From Colocasia esculenta (lineage: Eukaryota; Streptophyta; Magnoliopsida; Alismatales; Araceae), in contig CM024758.1 in NCBI GenBank assembly GCA_014218235.1, positions 102,275,698-102,339,697 on the forward strand: a stretch of 64,000 bases of DNA, written 5' to 3'. A program made the translations under genes and the position numbers. The notes under the pieces were generated by a model that saw only the letters and a list, made by a program, of their open reading frames with translations, was not told the origin of the DNA and made no database searches. Of this stretch, positions 20,478-29,901 are shown piece by piece (positions within the stretch are counted from its first letter, which is position 1; every line of letters starts with the position of its first letter).

Positions 20478-21601
20478 CTCACTCCTGTGTTTGAGTTGTA
20501 CATCCGGCAGAGGGAAAGATGACAGTGGCCAGTGACTCATGTTTGTGGGTGTGCGGTCTCTTATAACGCGCTCGTGATTGGGGGTACGGACACTAGTAGA
20601 TGTACTGGGCCCTAGCTAGTCCTGTTTTCCAGTGCCTCACTTTAGGGAGCTCGGGCCAGAGTCCCTAAAGGTGCCAGGCATGGGCCTGCAGCTGTATGGT
20701 CTGCAGGTGTGGTGTTGGTTGGTCTCCACTGTTCTTTGGCTTTACTGTGTGGTTGTGGAGCGGTAGTTGGACCTTTTGTCCATGACTACGAGACTGAGAG
20801 GTAGTTCTTGTGCTTTGTTGTCCGGGTTGGATACTGGCATTATGAACCAGTAGTCCGTTCCCGTGTAGTGGCGTCGTTCCTTTCCTACTCGTGCTTTGCC
20901 AGTGGTCGTGGCTTGTGAGTGGTGACTCACCGGTCGTGGTTCCAATTCGTTGTGGTGTGCTTTGTTGTGGCACTGTGGTGGTACCTCATGGTGGTAGGTA
21001 CTTGTACCCTTCGTGGGTAGCCGTTTTGTCATGGTACACCGTGTACCAGCCTTTTCAGGTGTTGAGGTGGAGCTATGCTCTATGGAGGTCATGTCGTGTG
21101 ACCTTCCACTCGTTGAGTTGTACCCTCCTGAGGGTAGTCTTTCGAGGTGTTTGTTGTTTTAGGGTATAGAGGACTAGCTCCTTGTTGACAGTCCTGTTAC
21201 CCTTGTGTTTGTGGTTCGCCTGTGAGGCTGGTGGCCTAGGCATTTTCGTTATCGTTGTGGACTAGTGTTTCTGTACCAGTCCTCTTGGTTTCTTTAGATT
21301 CTACTGAATGTGTTGGGTAGTGAGTTTAATTTAATTATAGTTTAATTATGTTTAATGTGATTATGCTGTGGTTTAACTATCGGTGTTGGCAGTGAGACCC
21401 TTTGTGGTTGAGGTCTATAGTATAATTTGTGGTAAATGAATATGAGAATATGTACTTTCTTGTATCTTATATTCTTGTGATTGTCTTTTATATTCCTACT
21501 AGACACTTGTGTAAGATATCCCTTGCAAGACTTCGGTCCGTTTGCCGGAGGTGGACTTGGATATGGAGCTTTATTGGACATAAATATCCAGGATTGCTAC
21601 A

Positions 21602-24528
21602 TATCTGGCGTCCGTGACAATATTGAATCAGAATACTGCAAGTTTGAAAGATATTCCCATGGTAAAAATTTCCCTGATGTATTTCCTGAAGAACTACATG
21701 GAGTACCACCTAATAGAGAAGTGAATTTCTCAATTGAATTGGTTCCAGGTGCCACACCAATTTCAAGAATGCCTTATTGAATGTCAGTGGAAGAATTGAA
21801 AGAATTAAAAAAGTAATTGATGGAACTAATGGAAAAAAGATTCATTAGACCCAGCAGATCTCCCTAGGGTGCTCCAGTATTGTTTGTCAAAAAGAAGGAT
21901 GAGACTATGTGATTATGCATAGATTATGGAAAATTGAATCAGTTAACAATTAAGAATAAATACCCACTCCCTAGGATTGATGATCTATTTGATCAATTGT
22001 TCGGAGCCTAATATTTTTCAAAGATTGATCTTAGATTTGGGTATCATCAATTGAGAATTCAAGAAGGAGATATTCATAAATAGTTTTTCGAAGCAGATAT
22101 GGGCATTACGAATTTGTGATGATGTCGTTTGGACTGACAAATGCACTTGCTGCCTTCATGCGACTAATGCATGATGTATTCAGGTCGTATTTGGATCAAT
22201 TTGTAGTTGTATTCATAGATGATATATTGATTTATTCTAAAAGTATGGAAGAACATGAATCACACCTTCAGGTCACTTTACAATTGTTACAAGATCATAA
22301 GTTATATGCAAAATTTAGTAAATGCGAATTTTAGTTGGAACAAGTAACATTCTTAGGACATGTCATTTCTAGAAAAGGATTGTCAGTAGATTCCTCCAAA
22401 ATGAAGCTATTCAGAAATGGGAACATCCTAAAACCATTACTGAAGTTAGAAGTTTTATGGGTATGGCTAGTCATTACCGGCGATTTGTTAAAGATTTCTC
22501 CAGAATCGCCTCACCTCTTATGCAATTATCCAGGAAGGGAACCACCTTTGATTGGAATGAAAGCTGTAAACATGCATTTCAAAGATTGAAAGAGTGCTTA
22601 TCATCCGCACCAGTTCTGGCCTTACCAGCAGAAGGAAGAACCTTTGAAGTCTACACTAATGCATCAAACATCGGGTTAGGATGTGTTTTGATGCAAGAAG
22701 GAAAAGTTATTGCATATGCATCTAGACAATTAAAGAATCATGAGAAAAATTATCCGGTACATGATTTGGAACTAGCAGCATTAATTTTTGCCTTGAAATT
22801 TTGAAGACACTATTTTTATGGTGTACTCCGATCATAGGAGTTTGAAGTATTTATTTTCACAGAGAGAGCTGAATATGAGACAAGGAAGATGGGTGGAATA
22901 TATTAAGGATTATGATTTTAAGATTAAGTACCATCTTGGAAAAGGCAATATTGTAGCTAATGCTCTCAGTAGGAACCCCATGGCAGGAATGTTTTACTTA
23001 CGAGTAAAAGAATAGAAACTCCTAGAAGAAATTTGCACATTGAATTTGAAGGCTGAACCACAAGAAGATAAGGCTATGATCGTTAACTTGAAAGTTCAAT
23101 CTGATCTTTTGAGGCAAATTGGTGAACAACGAGACAATGACCCCACATTGGTAGAAATTAAAGAGCATCTGAATTCCAGACCAGACTTTAATGTAGACTC
23201 TCATGGAAATGTCCAATTTCGAAGCAAACTATGCATACCAGATAATTCAAAAGTTAAGAAACAAATATTGGAAGAAGCTCATTGGGCACATTATACAATC
23301 CATCCGGGAGCTGTCAAGATGTACCAAGATCTAAAGAAGAGTTTCTGGTAGTATAACATGAAGAAAGACATTGTAGATTTTGTTGCAAGATGCTTAACTT
23401 GTCAGAAAGTAAAAGTTGAACATCAAAAACCAGCAGAAAAACTAAAACCCCTTGAGATACTAGTGTGGAAGTGGGATAATGTAGGCATGGATTTTATCAT
23501 GGGATTACCAGAGCACGTAATGGGTATGATGCTATGTGGGTAATAATTGACCAACTCACAAAGTTAGCTCATTTTCTGGCTATTGAGACAAAGTGGTCTG
23601 TCAATGTGTTAGTAGCCTTGTATTTAAAAGAAATTGTTCGGCTACATGGAATTCCAAAAGATATTATTTCTGATCAAGATGCAAGATTTACTTCACACTT
23701 TGGAGAGAACTACAAGATGCATAGGGAACTAAGTTGGAATTCAGTACAACATTCCATCCTCAAATTGATGGACAGACAGAACGAGTAAATCAAATTATTG
23801 AGGATATGTGTCGTGCCTGTGTTTTAGAATTTGGAAATGACTAGAGTAACCAATTACCAATTATGGAATTTGCCTATAACAACAGTTATCAGTCTACAAT
23901 TCGAATGACAGCATTTGAAGTTTTGTATGGCCGACAATGTAGATCACCAATATGTTGGATTGAATTAAAAGAATCACACATCCTTGGACCTGAAATGATA
24001 CGAGAAACAACAGAGATTATAAACTTGGTATGAGAACGAATGAAAGCCGCTCAAGATCGATAGAAGAGTTATACTGATCAACGAAGAATATAGTTAGAAT
24101 TCCAACAAGGAGATCATGTTTTTCTAAAAATATCACCCCGAAGAGGACTCAAGAGATTTAGAGTTAAAGGAAAGTTTAGTCCTCGATATATTGGACCATT
24201 TGAAATATTAAGGAGAGTTGGAGAAATGACGTATCAGCTAGCACTACCACCCTAGTTGTCCAATATACATGACATCTTCCATGTATCAATGTTACAGAAA
24301 TATGTTTATGATCCAGAACATGTTATTGAATATTAGAATCTGGGATTATAAGAGAATCTGGCATATGAAGAAAAGCCAGTGCAAATCCTCGACCAAAAGA
24401 TTAAGCAACTCCGGAATAAGAAAGTTCCATTACTAAAGATTCAGTGGAATAGGCAAGGACAAGAAGAAGCAACATGAGAACTAGAAGATGCTATTAAAAC
24501 CAAGTACCTAGAATTGTTTACAGATTAG
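21602..24528 (+). pseudogene. G-A gypsy pol remnant (RT, RNase H, integrase, chromodomain-type tail)
   Basis: Begins inside pol (FPDVFPEELHGVPPNREVNF, then a stop-riddled RT start). RT shows FGLTNALAAFMRLMHDVF and the catalytic FIDDILIYS (about 22203-22235). RNase H follows (YTNASNIGLGCVLMQEGK, HDLELAALIFALKF, 22650-22803; KYHLGKGNIVANALSRNP). Integrase follows with CLTCQKVKVEHQKP (zinc finger), GMDFIMGLP (first Asp), ISDQDARFTS (second Asp) and PRYIGPFEILRRVG. The end, PVQILDQKIKQLRNKKV...ATWELED (stop) resembles the chromodomain of Tekay/Del elements. Many stops fit CAA/CGA/TGG to TAA/TGA/TAG transitions, with at least two frameshifts. Its upstream part was separated by insertion of L1 at 21601. 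Confidence 0.85.
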
Positions 24529-24584
24529 TATCACTTATTGTTAAATCCATAGCAGTTAAATTTGGAGGACCAAATTTTTTTTTA

Positions 24585-24597
24585 GTGGGGGAAGATT
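24585..24597 (+). other. Polypurine tract of G-A
   Basis: GTGGGGGAAGATT directly precedes TGTATACCCC, the start of the 3' LTR. It is the expected plus-strand primer site. Confidence 0.8.
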
Positions 24598-25205
24598 TGT
24601 ATACCCCAAAAAATATAATGAAAATTGAAAAAATGATTTTTATATAAGCCATAATCACTTTCATAAAACATAATTACCTTTTAATTTAGGAATATTTTTA
24701 TATTATTACTATAATTCTAGTATTGTCTTCAGATGTGCGCACTCCGACAGGGCGCCACTACAATTCGGTAACGAAATTGAAATTTGACAACACCATATTT
24801 CTCAGAAAAATGTGTTGATTTTAAAGACATAAATATCTTGAATTGTTGATGCGCATATATCGAGATTAAGTCGACACAATGATTTTCTAGGTAGTTTTTA
24901 CTAGACGAAGAATTATTTTAAAAAATTAAACTAAAATCACCATAATTGGTAAAACCTTTCAATTAACTTATGTTTGAAATTTCAACATTATTGGACATTA
25001 TTTAGATACAAAAATATAAGAACAAAGGATCCAGATGAATTAACTCCCAATTATGAAACCCATTTTTGGAATATTTTGCTTACGTAGTCATGGCTACGTA
25101 AGACACTTACCTCTTGTGTAAATGGGTTACACGTACCACCATACGTGTTAAGGGCTCTAGTAAATGTGACTAGGCTGTAAAAAGGGAAGTTTTTGCAGCA
25201 ACAGG
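24598..25205 (+). repeat. G-A 3' LTR, left part
   Basis: Starts TGTATACCCCAAAAAATA after the polypurine tract and is interrupted at 25205 by G-B. The remainder resumes at 59303. No gene here. Confidence 0.78.
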
Positions 25206-26544
25206 TGTGACGGTCCTTGTCGTTCAAACTTGTTAACCCAATACTTGACCTGACTCCGCCTCCCGCGAACAGGCCAATGCCTTGCAAGGGATATCAACAC
25301 ACATGTCCGTAGAAATATAAAGAAATATTCTAAACACATATAAGATTGTACATCTCACATATATTTATATGATTATTACATAGCCAGTTCTCAACAAAAG
25401 TCAAGTACATTATGCAACAGCCTGGGCATACTCCGAGGTACAATGGAAAGAAAATTACACTGCTGGAGGAGTAGGCCCAACTCTGCTGTGGTGCGGCTTC
25501 GAACTAGAAGAAGGACGAGAACCCTCCTATTCTCCTTCACTTGAAAGGAGTAGGGGTGAGCCTCACAAGTCATTAGCTCAGTAGGGAAACTCCCTCAAAG
25601 GCCGAAACAACACAAGTACTAGGGAAGCAGGAGTAAAAGCATATATTTAAACAGTTAAATAAGCTGGATAAACATGATGCCACAACTATAATTAAATAAA
25701 CAATTCTACGCTATTAACATGGCTGTACATTAATAAATAAACGAAAAACCACGCTCAGAGGTATGAGCTAAAGAAGGGTAACGCCAAACACGAGTCACGA
25801 AGACTGGTTCGCAACACCAGCTGCTGACCTGGACAAGCAACACAGGTCTACCTCTCAGCCTCGCATCCATGGACGAAAGGTCCAGCTGCCGCTCCACCTC
25901 AAGAGAGCAACAAACTGTGGAGACCACACAAACACTACACCTGCAGACCACACAACTACAAGCCCATGCCTGGCACCTTTAGGGACTCCGGCCCGAGCTC
26001 CCTAAAGTGAGGCACTGGAAACATGACTAGTTGGGGACTAGTACATCTACCGGTGTCCGTCCCCTAACCAAGAGCGCGCTACAAGCGACTGAAGACAACT
26101 AACACAAGTCGCTATCCTACTGTCGTCTTTCCCTCAGCCAGACGTTAAACTTAAACAAAGGAGTGAGGGTGTCCAGGAAGACGACATAGACCTCGACGGT
26201 ACACAAGTACCGGGACAAACCCCGAGCACAATGTGCTTAAGAACATGGGTACCCGACTCGAGAGGTAACCACGGAAGGTGTCGTACTACCCAACTCGCCA
26301 CGTACACACAAACCAGGCAAACTTGGCATTCTCAATCTCGACGGGTGCCATTGCACTGCTTACCTACTTTAAGTTCATAAAATAATACCATACGATAACC
26401 ATGTAACCATGCATAAAATTTCAGCCTTCGGAAGCCAGAAGGCGATAGGGCACTTTGTCGCCTTCAAAATGTGACGCCTCGATACGGCACGTTCTGAAAC
26501 AGAATGCGAGGGGTCGGGCTGTCATGTTCAGAACGTGACACCCT
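25206..26544 (-). repeat. G-B 3' LTR, left part
   Basis: Homologous to 57214-58560. ORFs at 25051-25951 on the minus strand are LTR shadows. It contains a dyad cluster at 26447-26540 of decayed GCGAC/GTGAC-N10-(G/A)TCGC pairs. The copia element C is inserted at 26544/26545 with target duplication ACCCT (26540-26544 and 51638-51642). Confidence 0.85.
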
Positions 26545-27038
26545 TGAAATGTTGCGGAAAAATTGCTATAGGAAATCTAGAAGGGGGGGGGGGTTGAATA
26601 GATTTCCCAGAATTTTAAAATTCACTTGATTAGATTCTTTGAGAGATGGAGATTAAACTAGAATCTATAGCTTATTCACAAATCTGAACAATCTGGATAG
26701 ATTATATGATGAATTAGCAATGAGCCTATCAGCATCTAACGCAAGAGACAAGCAAACCACAATGACAAGCAGATTTAGGGTGGTTCGGATTACACAACGG
26801 TGTATCCTACATCCACCATCCATACACACACACACACAAATGTGGCTTATCTTGCTAGTTCAGACAAGTCACAGGAGAACACACACACTCTGAGATATGG
26901 AAATCTCAGATCCAATCACACACACACGAAATTGGGCACAAGGATTGCACCAATTTCACAAAGCACACAATATAGAATGAGTTTAAGATGAGGAACCAGT
27001 CATAGCAATTAGATCCCAAATTGAGAAAGACTGGTTAG
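26545..27038 (-). repeat. C 3' LTR, left part
   Basis: Matches 50393-50875, including the G-run (26583-26593) after GAAATCTAGAAG. It is broken at 27038, where T-B begins; GTTAG is duplicated at 27034-27038 and 40100-40104. Confidence 0.88.
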
Positions 27039-27040
27039 TG

Positions 27041-27496
27041 TGTAGACACCCATTTCTGACCCATAAGTCGAGCAAAATTCCTTGTCATATCATTAATACC
27101 CCACGTTGGCTCATCATCGTCAGGCTGGCTTCCTCCGATCATGACATCATTCTCATTAGTTCATCGCCCTGGAGGACCCTTCCTGGTCAAATCAATCTCT
27201 TTCGTTATAAGCTCTCTGAGTATAAGTCCGATGTTTCATCTCAAAGGCTGTGCATGGCTGATTGGACACATTACATGCCAAAATGTAGAAAAAGACCAGA
27301 AGGCGACAGGCCCTAGGTCGCCTTCCTGAAAATGACCACTCCTATGTCGCGATCATAATTCCACATTTTAAATCCTCAGAAAATCGCAAAATGACTCAAG
27401 TCAGCCTTCCATATGAGGAAGGCGACGTATCGAGCAGTCGCATTCCGAAGGCGACACGAAGGCCGTCGCGTTCAGGGCCTTAAATAGGAAACTCAA
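27041..27496 (+). repeat. T-B 5' LTR, truncated
   Basis: Nearly identical to 35837-36280 and ends abruptly at CCTTAAATAGGAAACTCAA, where the 3' LTR continues TCCGAAGCC. It contains the dyad array 27303-27475 and a weak TTAAATAGG (27480) 8 bp after it. It has one full dyad that the 3' LTR has lost by a small deletion. Confidence 0.87.
27303..27473. promoter_or_regulatory. Dyad array, GCGAC-N9-GTCGC type, in T-B 5' LTR
   Basis: Pairs start at 27303 (N9), 27332 (decayed left arm, N9), 27422 (N10) and 27451 (N9). The pairs are 29 bp apart within each group of two. Arms read GAAGGCGAC and GTCGCCTTC or GTCGCGTTC. The 3' LTR copy is at 36093-36255. Confidence 0.75.
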
Positions 27497-27497
27497 G

Positions 27498-28451
27498 TGT
27501 ACCATCTACGTCCGTAGGTGTGTCAAGTGTCAACTCCATGCCAATAAAATCCATGCCCCTTCGTCCTCACTACACCCACTCTCCACACCATGGCCATTCT
27601 CCATGTGGGCTTTCGACATTGTCGGCCCTCTTGGTGATTCTAATGCTCAAACCAAACAAAAGTCATTTATCCTAACTGCGACTGAGTATTACACCAAGTG
27701 GGCAGAAGCTGAAGCCTTCACAGAAATCAAAGCATCCACGGTGTGCCGCTTCATCATGAGAAACATCATCTTGCAGTTCGGAGTGCCAAGCAGCATCGTT
27801 ACGGACAATGGGCCGCAATTCATCGCACAAGAGCTCCAGGACCTCTGTAAGAAATACAACATCACGCTGCATCATTCATCACTGTATTACCCACAAGGCA
27901 ATGGCCAAGCTGAAGCAACTAACAAAACCCTTCTTAGAATCTCGCATAAATTCGCCGACTGGCCAGAGAAGCTAATAGAGGCTCTATGGGCCTACCGCAC
28001 CTCCGTCCGCACTCCCACGGGACAAAGCTCGTACGCTCTCACCTACGGGATGGAGGCGGTAGTTCCATACGAGATCCTAATTCCTTCACTAAGAGTCCAA
28101 CTAGACAAGGAACTTAATCTTGATGAACGTCGAGAGGCGTTACTAGTCCAATTGGAACTTTTAGATGAAAGGCGGCTTATGGCAGCCAACCATGTGCTTT
28201 CCTACCAAAGGCGAATCTCAAGGTCTTTTCAAAAGAAGGTAATTGAACGAAAATTCCAAGAGGGTGATATGGTCTTGAAACGCATCTTTATCAAACCCGG
28301 AGGTCCTAGGTCCAAACTGCAACCCAACTGGGAGGGTCCGTACGTTGTGAGGGAGGTCTACCCTGGAAATGCATATCGCTTAATCAATGCTGAGGGCGTC
28401 GAATTATCACATCTGTGGAACGGGTTGTACCTCAAACGTTTCTATCCTTAG
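27498..28451 (+). CDS. Tat integrase, N-terminally truncated, open frame
   Basis: An open frame runs from the truncation point. The first residues keep only the CVKCQ half of the HHCC zinc finger. The catalytic core begins near Met 27603: WAFDIVGPL (Asp at residue 5 from that Met), SIVTDNGPQF (Asp 68) and NGQAEATNK (Glu 104). This gives D-x62-D-x35-E, the canonical retroviral integrase triad. The C-terminal domain ends GPYVVREVYPGNAYRLINAEG...LKRFYP and stop at 28449. The domain would integrate cDNA in the nucleus, but it has no gag-pol context, no start signal and no HH pair, so a functional product is unlikely. The absence of stops suggests the deletion is recent. Confidence 0.88.
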   Translation, partial: CTIYVRRCVKCQLHANKIHAPSSSLHPLSTPWPFSMWAFDIVGPLGDSNAQTKQKSFILTATEYYTKWAEAEAFTEIKASTVCRFIMRNIILQFGVPSSIVTDNGPQFIAQELQDLCKKYNITLHHSSLYYPQGNGQAEATNKTLLRISHKFADWPEKLIEALWAYRTSVRTPTGQSSYALTYGMEAVVPYEILIPSLRVQLDKELNLDERREALLVQLELLDERRLMAANHVLSYQRRISRSFQKKVIERKFQEGDMVLKRIFIKPGGPRSKLQPNWEGPYVVREVYPGNAYRLINAEGVELSHLWNGLYLKRFYP

Positions 28452-29901
28452 GCCTATAGGTGTGAGGCCACAACACCTAGATCGGGGAGTAGCCCCATGT
28501 TGGGAGTCTAAGATACCTCTCTAATCGCCAAGGGGCTGCTCTAAGTTAGGATTAACACACACGCACACGGCAAGCCCAGATAACTACACTTGGTAGATGC
28601 TGCAATCATGCGGGCCCCACTCTAGCGATGCATCGGTCATTCTCTCCTAATCGGTCGAAGTGTAGGGGCAAAAGGGTCGTAAGGGTGAGGTCGTCAACCT
28701 ACAGCATACCCCGACAAGAGGAAGTCTCAAACAGGGACAGTCAAAATAACAAAAGGGCAAAGAAGCAAAGAAACGAAAAGAAAAGAAAATCCACAATACA
28801 ATAGGGGCATGGCAAAGAGTGGCAAAGTCCCCGCGGGACACTAATGAGCCCGGTCGTACGCATGCCCCAAAGCAAGGCAAATCCATAGCAAAAGACCATA
28901 AAGTCCCTCCACAACAGACCCAATCTCCGAATGGTATGCTGTAGGAAGTAGCCGAACCCAACATCCTTATACCCACACAAGACTTTCCTTAAATAATCTT
29001 CCGTTTCTCCCTATAAAGCTGAGTCACCTCTTGGGTGGGGCTTAATTAGTCGCAGCATCAACTAAACGTAGGCTTTTCGAGGCGTTGTCACCCCTTACGC
29101 ACGTCCTAACTTAGAAAGCCCTGTGGCGAGAACCGGAGATGATCAAGATTCCTAACCAGCGGCTCGAATCGGTTTAAGTGTTGTGGCCCGAAGATGCGAG
29201 TACCTTCCATCTCGCGTGTCTTATTTTAGGAAGGGCTAACGCCAGCTTTAGGCGCTAACAAAAACACCAAAAAATCAGATATTCACAAAAAAAAAAACTC
29301 AAAAAAATCAGATATTTCCAAAAACTAAAAAAAATCAGATATTTCCAAAACCCCAAAAAAATCAGATATTTCCAAAACTCCAAAAAATCAAATATTTCTA
29401 AAACTCCAAAAAATCAAATATTCCCCAAAACTCAAAAAAAATCAAATACTTCCAAAACCCTAAAACTCAAATATTCCAAAAATCTCAAAACATTAAATGA
29501 TTCCAAGCTGTTTGCATACATGCATTTCATTTGTTTATTCGCATCTTTTGCCTATTTAATAAAGCTTAGCCCCTTGACGAATTATCAAGGTCGCTCACTC
29601 GTCGCAGTTTTAAGGCAAGGGCTAAGCCTAAGAACAGATCTGACTTGTTTCGTGGTTGTCTAAAGTGTGCAGGACGGAAAAGAAAGCGGCACTCATATCT
29701 CACTCGTCACTCTCACTTAGTCGCAAACCATAAAAACACAAAAAGGTTCTATTCCATTCATGACACTATCATGCCAAAAAAGAAAGGAGCAAAAGTTACA
29801 AACCCTCAACCACTCTCCCCCGTACCCTCAGGCGGGCGGGGAGATGGAGGGGCCATCTCTCTCGGCCCGGTCTCGCTCCCCTCTGGCGCTCTCTCGCGCC
29901 G
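28452..29901 (+). other. T-B untranslated region after integrase
   Basis: Follows the integrase stop. It contains the Tat block AAAGTCCCCGCGG...CCCGGTCGTACGCATG (28825-28862) also found twice in T-A, and an A-rich tandem repeat (29266-29510) of AAAAAATCAGATATTTCCAA units. From about 29640 to 29900 it overlaps the 3' end of the antisense PMD gene. No sense-strand gene is supported. Confidence 0.65.
29266..29510. repeat. A-rich tandem repeat of T-B
   Basis: About ten degenerate copies of a roughly 20-bp unit such as CCAAAACTCCAAAAAATCAA plus ATATTTC. It is related to 11320-11600 in T-A. No homopolymer tail or target duplication suggests a separate insertion. Confidence 0.7.

Larger units (their letters stand above)
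1..21601 (+). mobile_element. L1: large-LTR, gene-poor gypsy element (LARD-like), left end outside window
   Basis: Two long direct repeats (1-2502 and 17956-21601) bracket a short internal region, 2503-5076 plus 17687-17955, once the nested T-A element is removed. The first repeat is followed by an initiator-tRNA-Met primer binding site. The second is preceded by a Tekay-style pol-end/polypurine block. No gag, protease, RT or integrase can be read in the roughly 2.8 kb internal region, so the element is non-autonomous or very decayed. Its LTRs share blocks with the LTRs of autonomous element G-B, for example around 2400-2460 against 25250-25300 on the opposite strand, so G-B-like elements are plausible helpers. 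It is inserted in G-A pol. The right flank begins TATCT; the matching left TSD lies outside the window. Confidence 0.82.
17956..21601 (+). repeat. L1 3' LTR, interrupted by a LINE
   Basis: Begins TGTAACGTCGCGATC and ends GGATTGCTACA. Minus the LINE (19555-20477) it is about 2.7 kb. Against the 5' LTR it lacks about 235 bp near 21418. It carries dyads near 18139 and 18241 (in the part missing from the 5' copy) and at 18630-19010. ORFs inside it (18229-18504, 19346-19528, 20891-21169) are shadows of LTR sequence. Confidence 0.85.

Noticed and set aside
26583..26593. G-run as a possible sequencing or assembly error
   Set aside because: The run is present at the same place in both LTRs of C (also about 50430-50442), so it is part of the element.
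27303..27473. Dyads as RNA hairpins (9-bp stem, 9-base loop)
   Set aside because: Arms vary independently (for example CGCGAC paired with GTCGCCTTC), giving C-C mismatches with no compensating change, which fits protein half-sites better than a selected stem.
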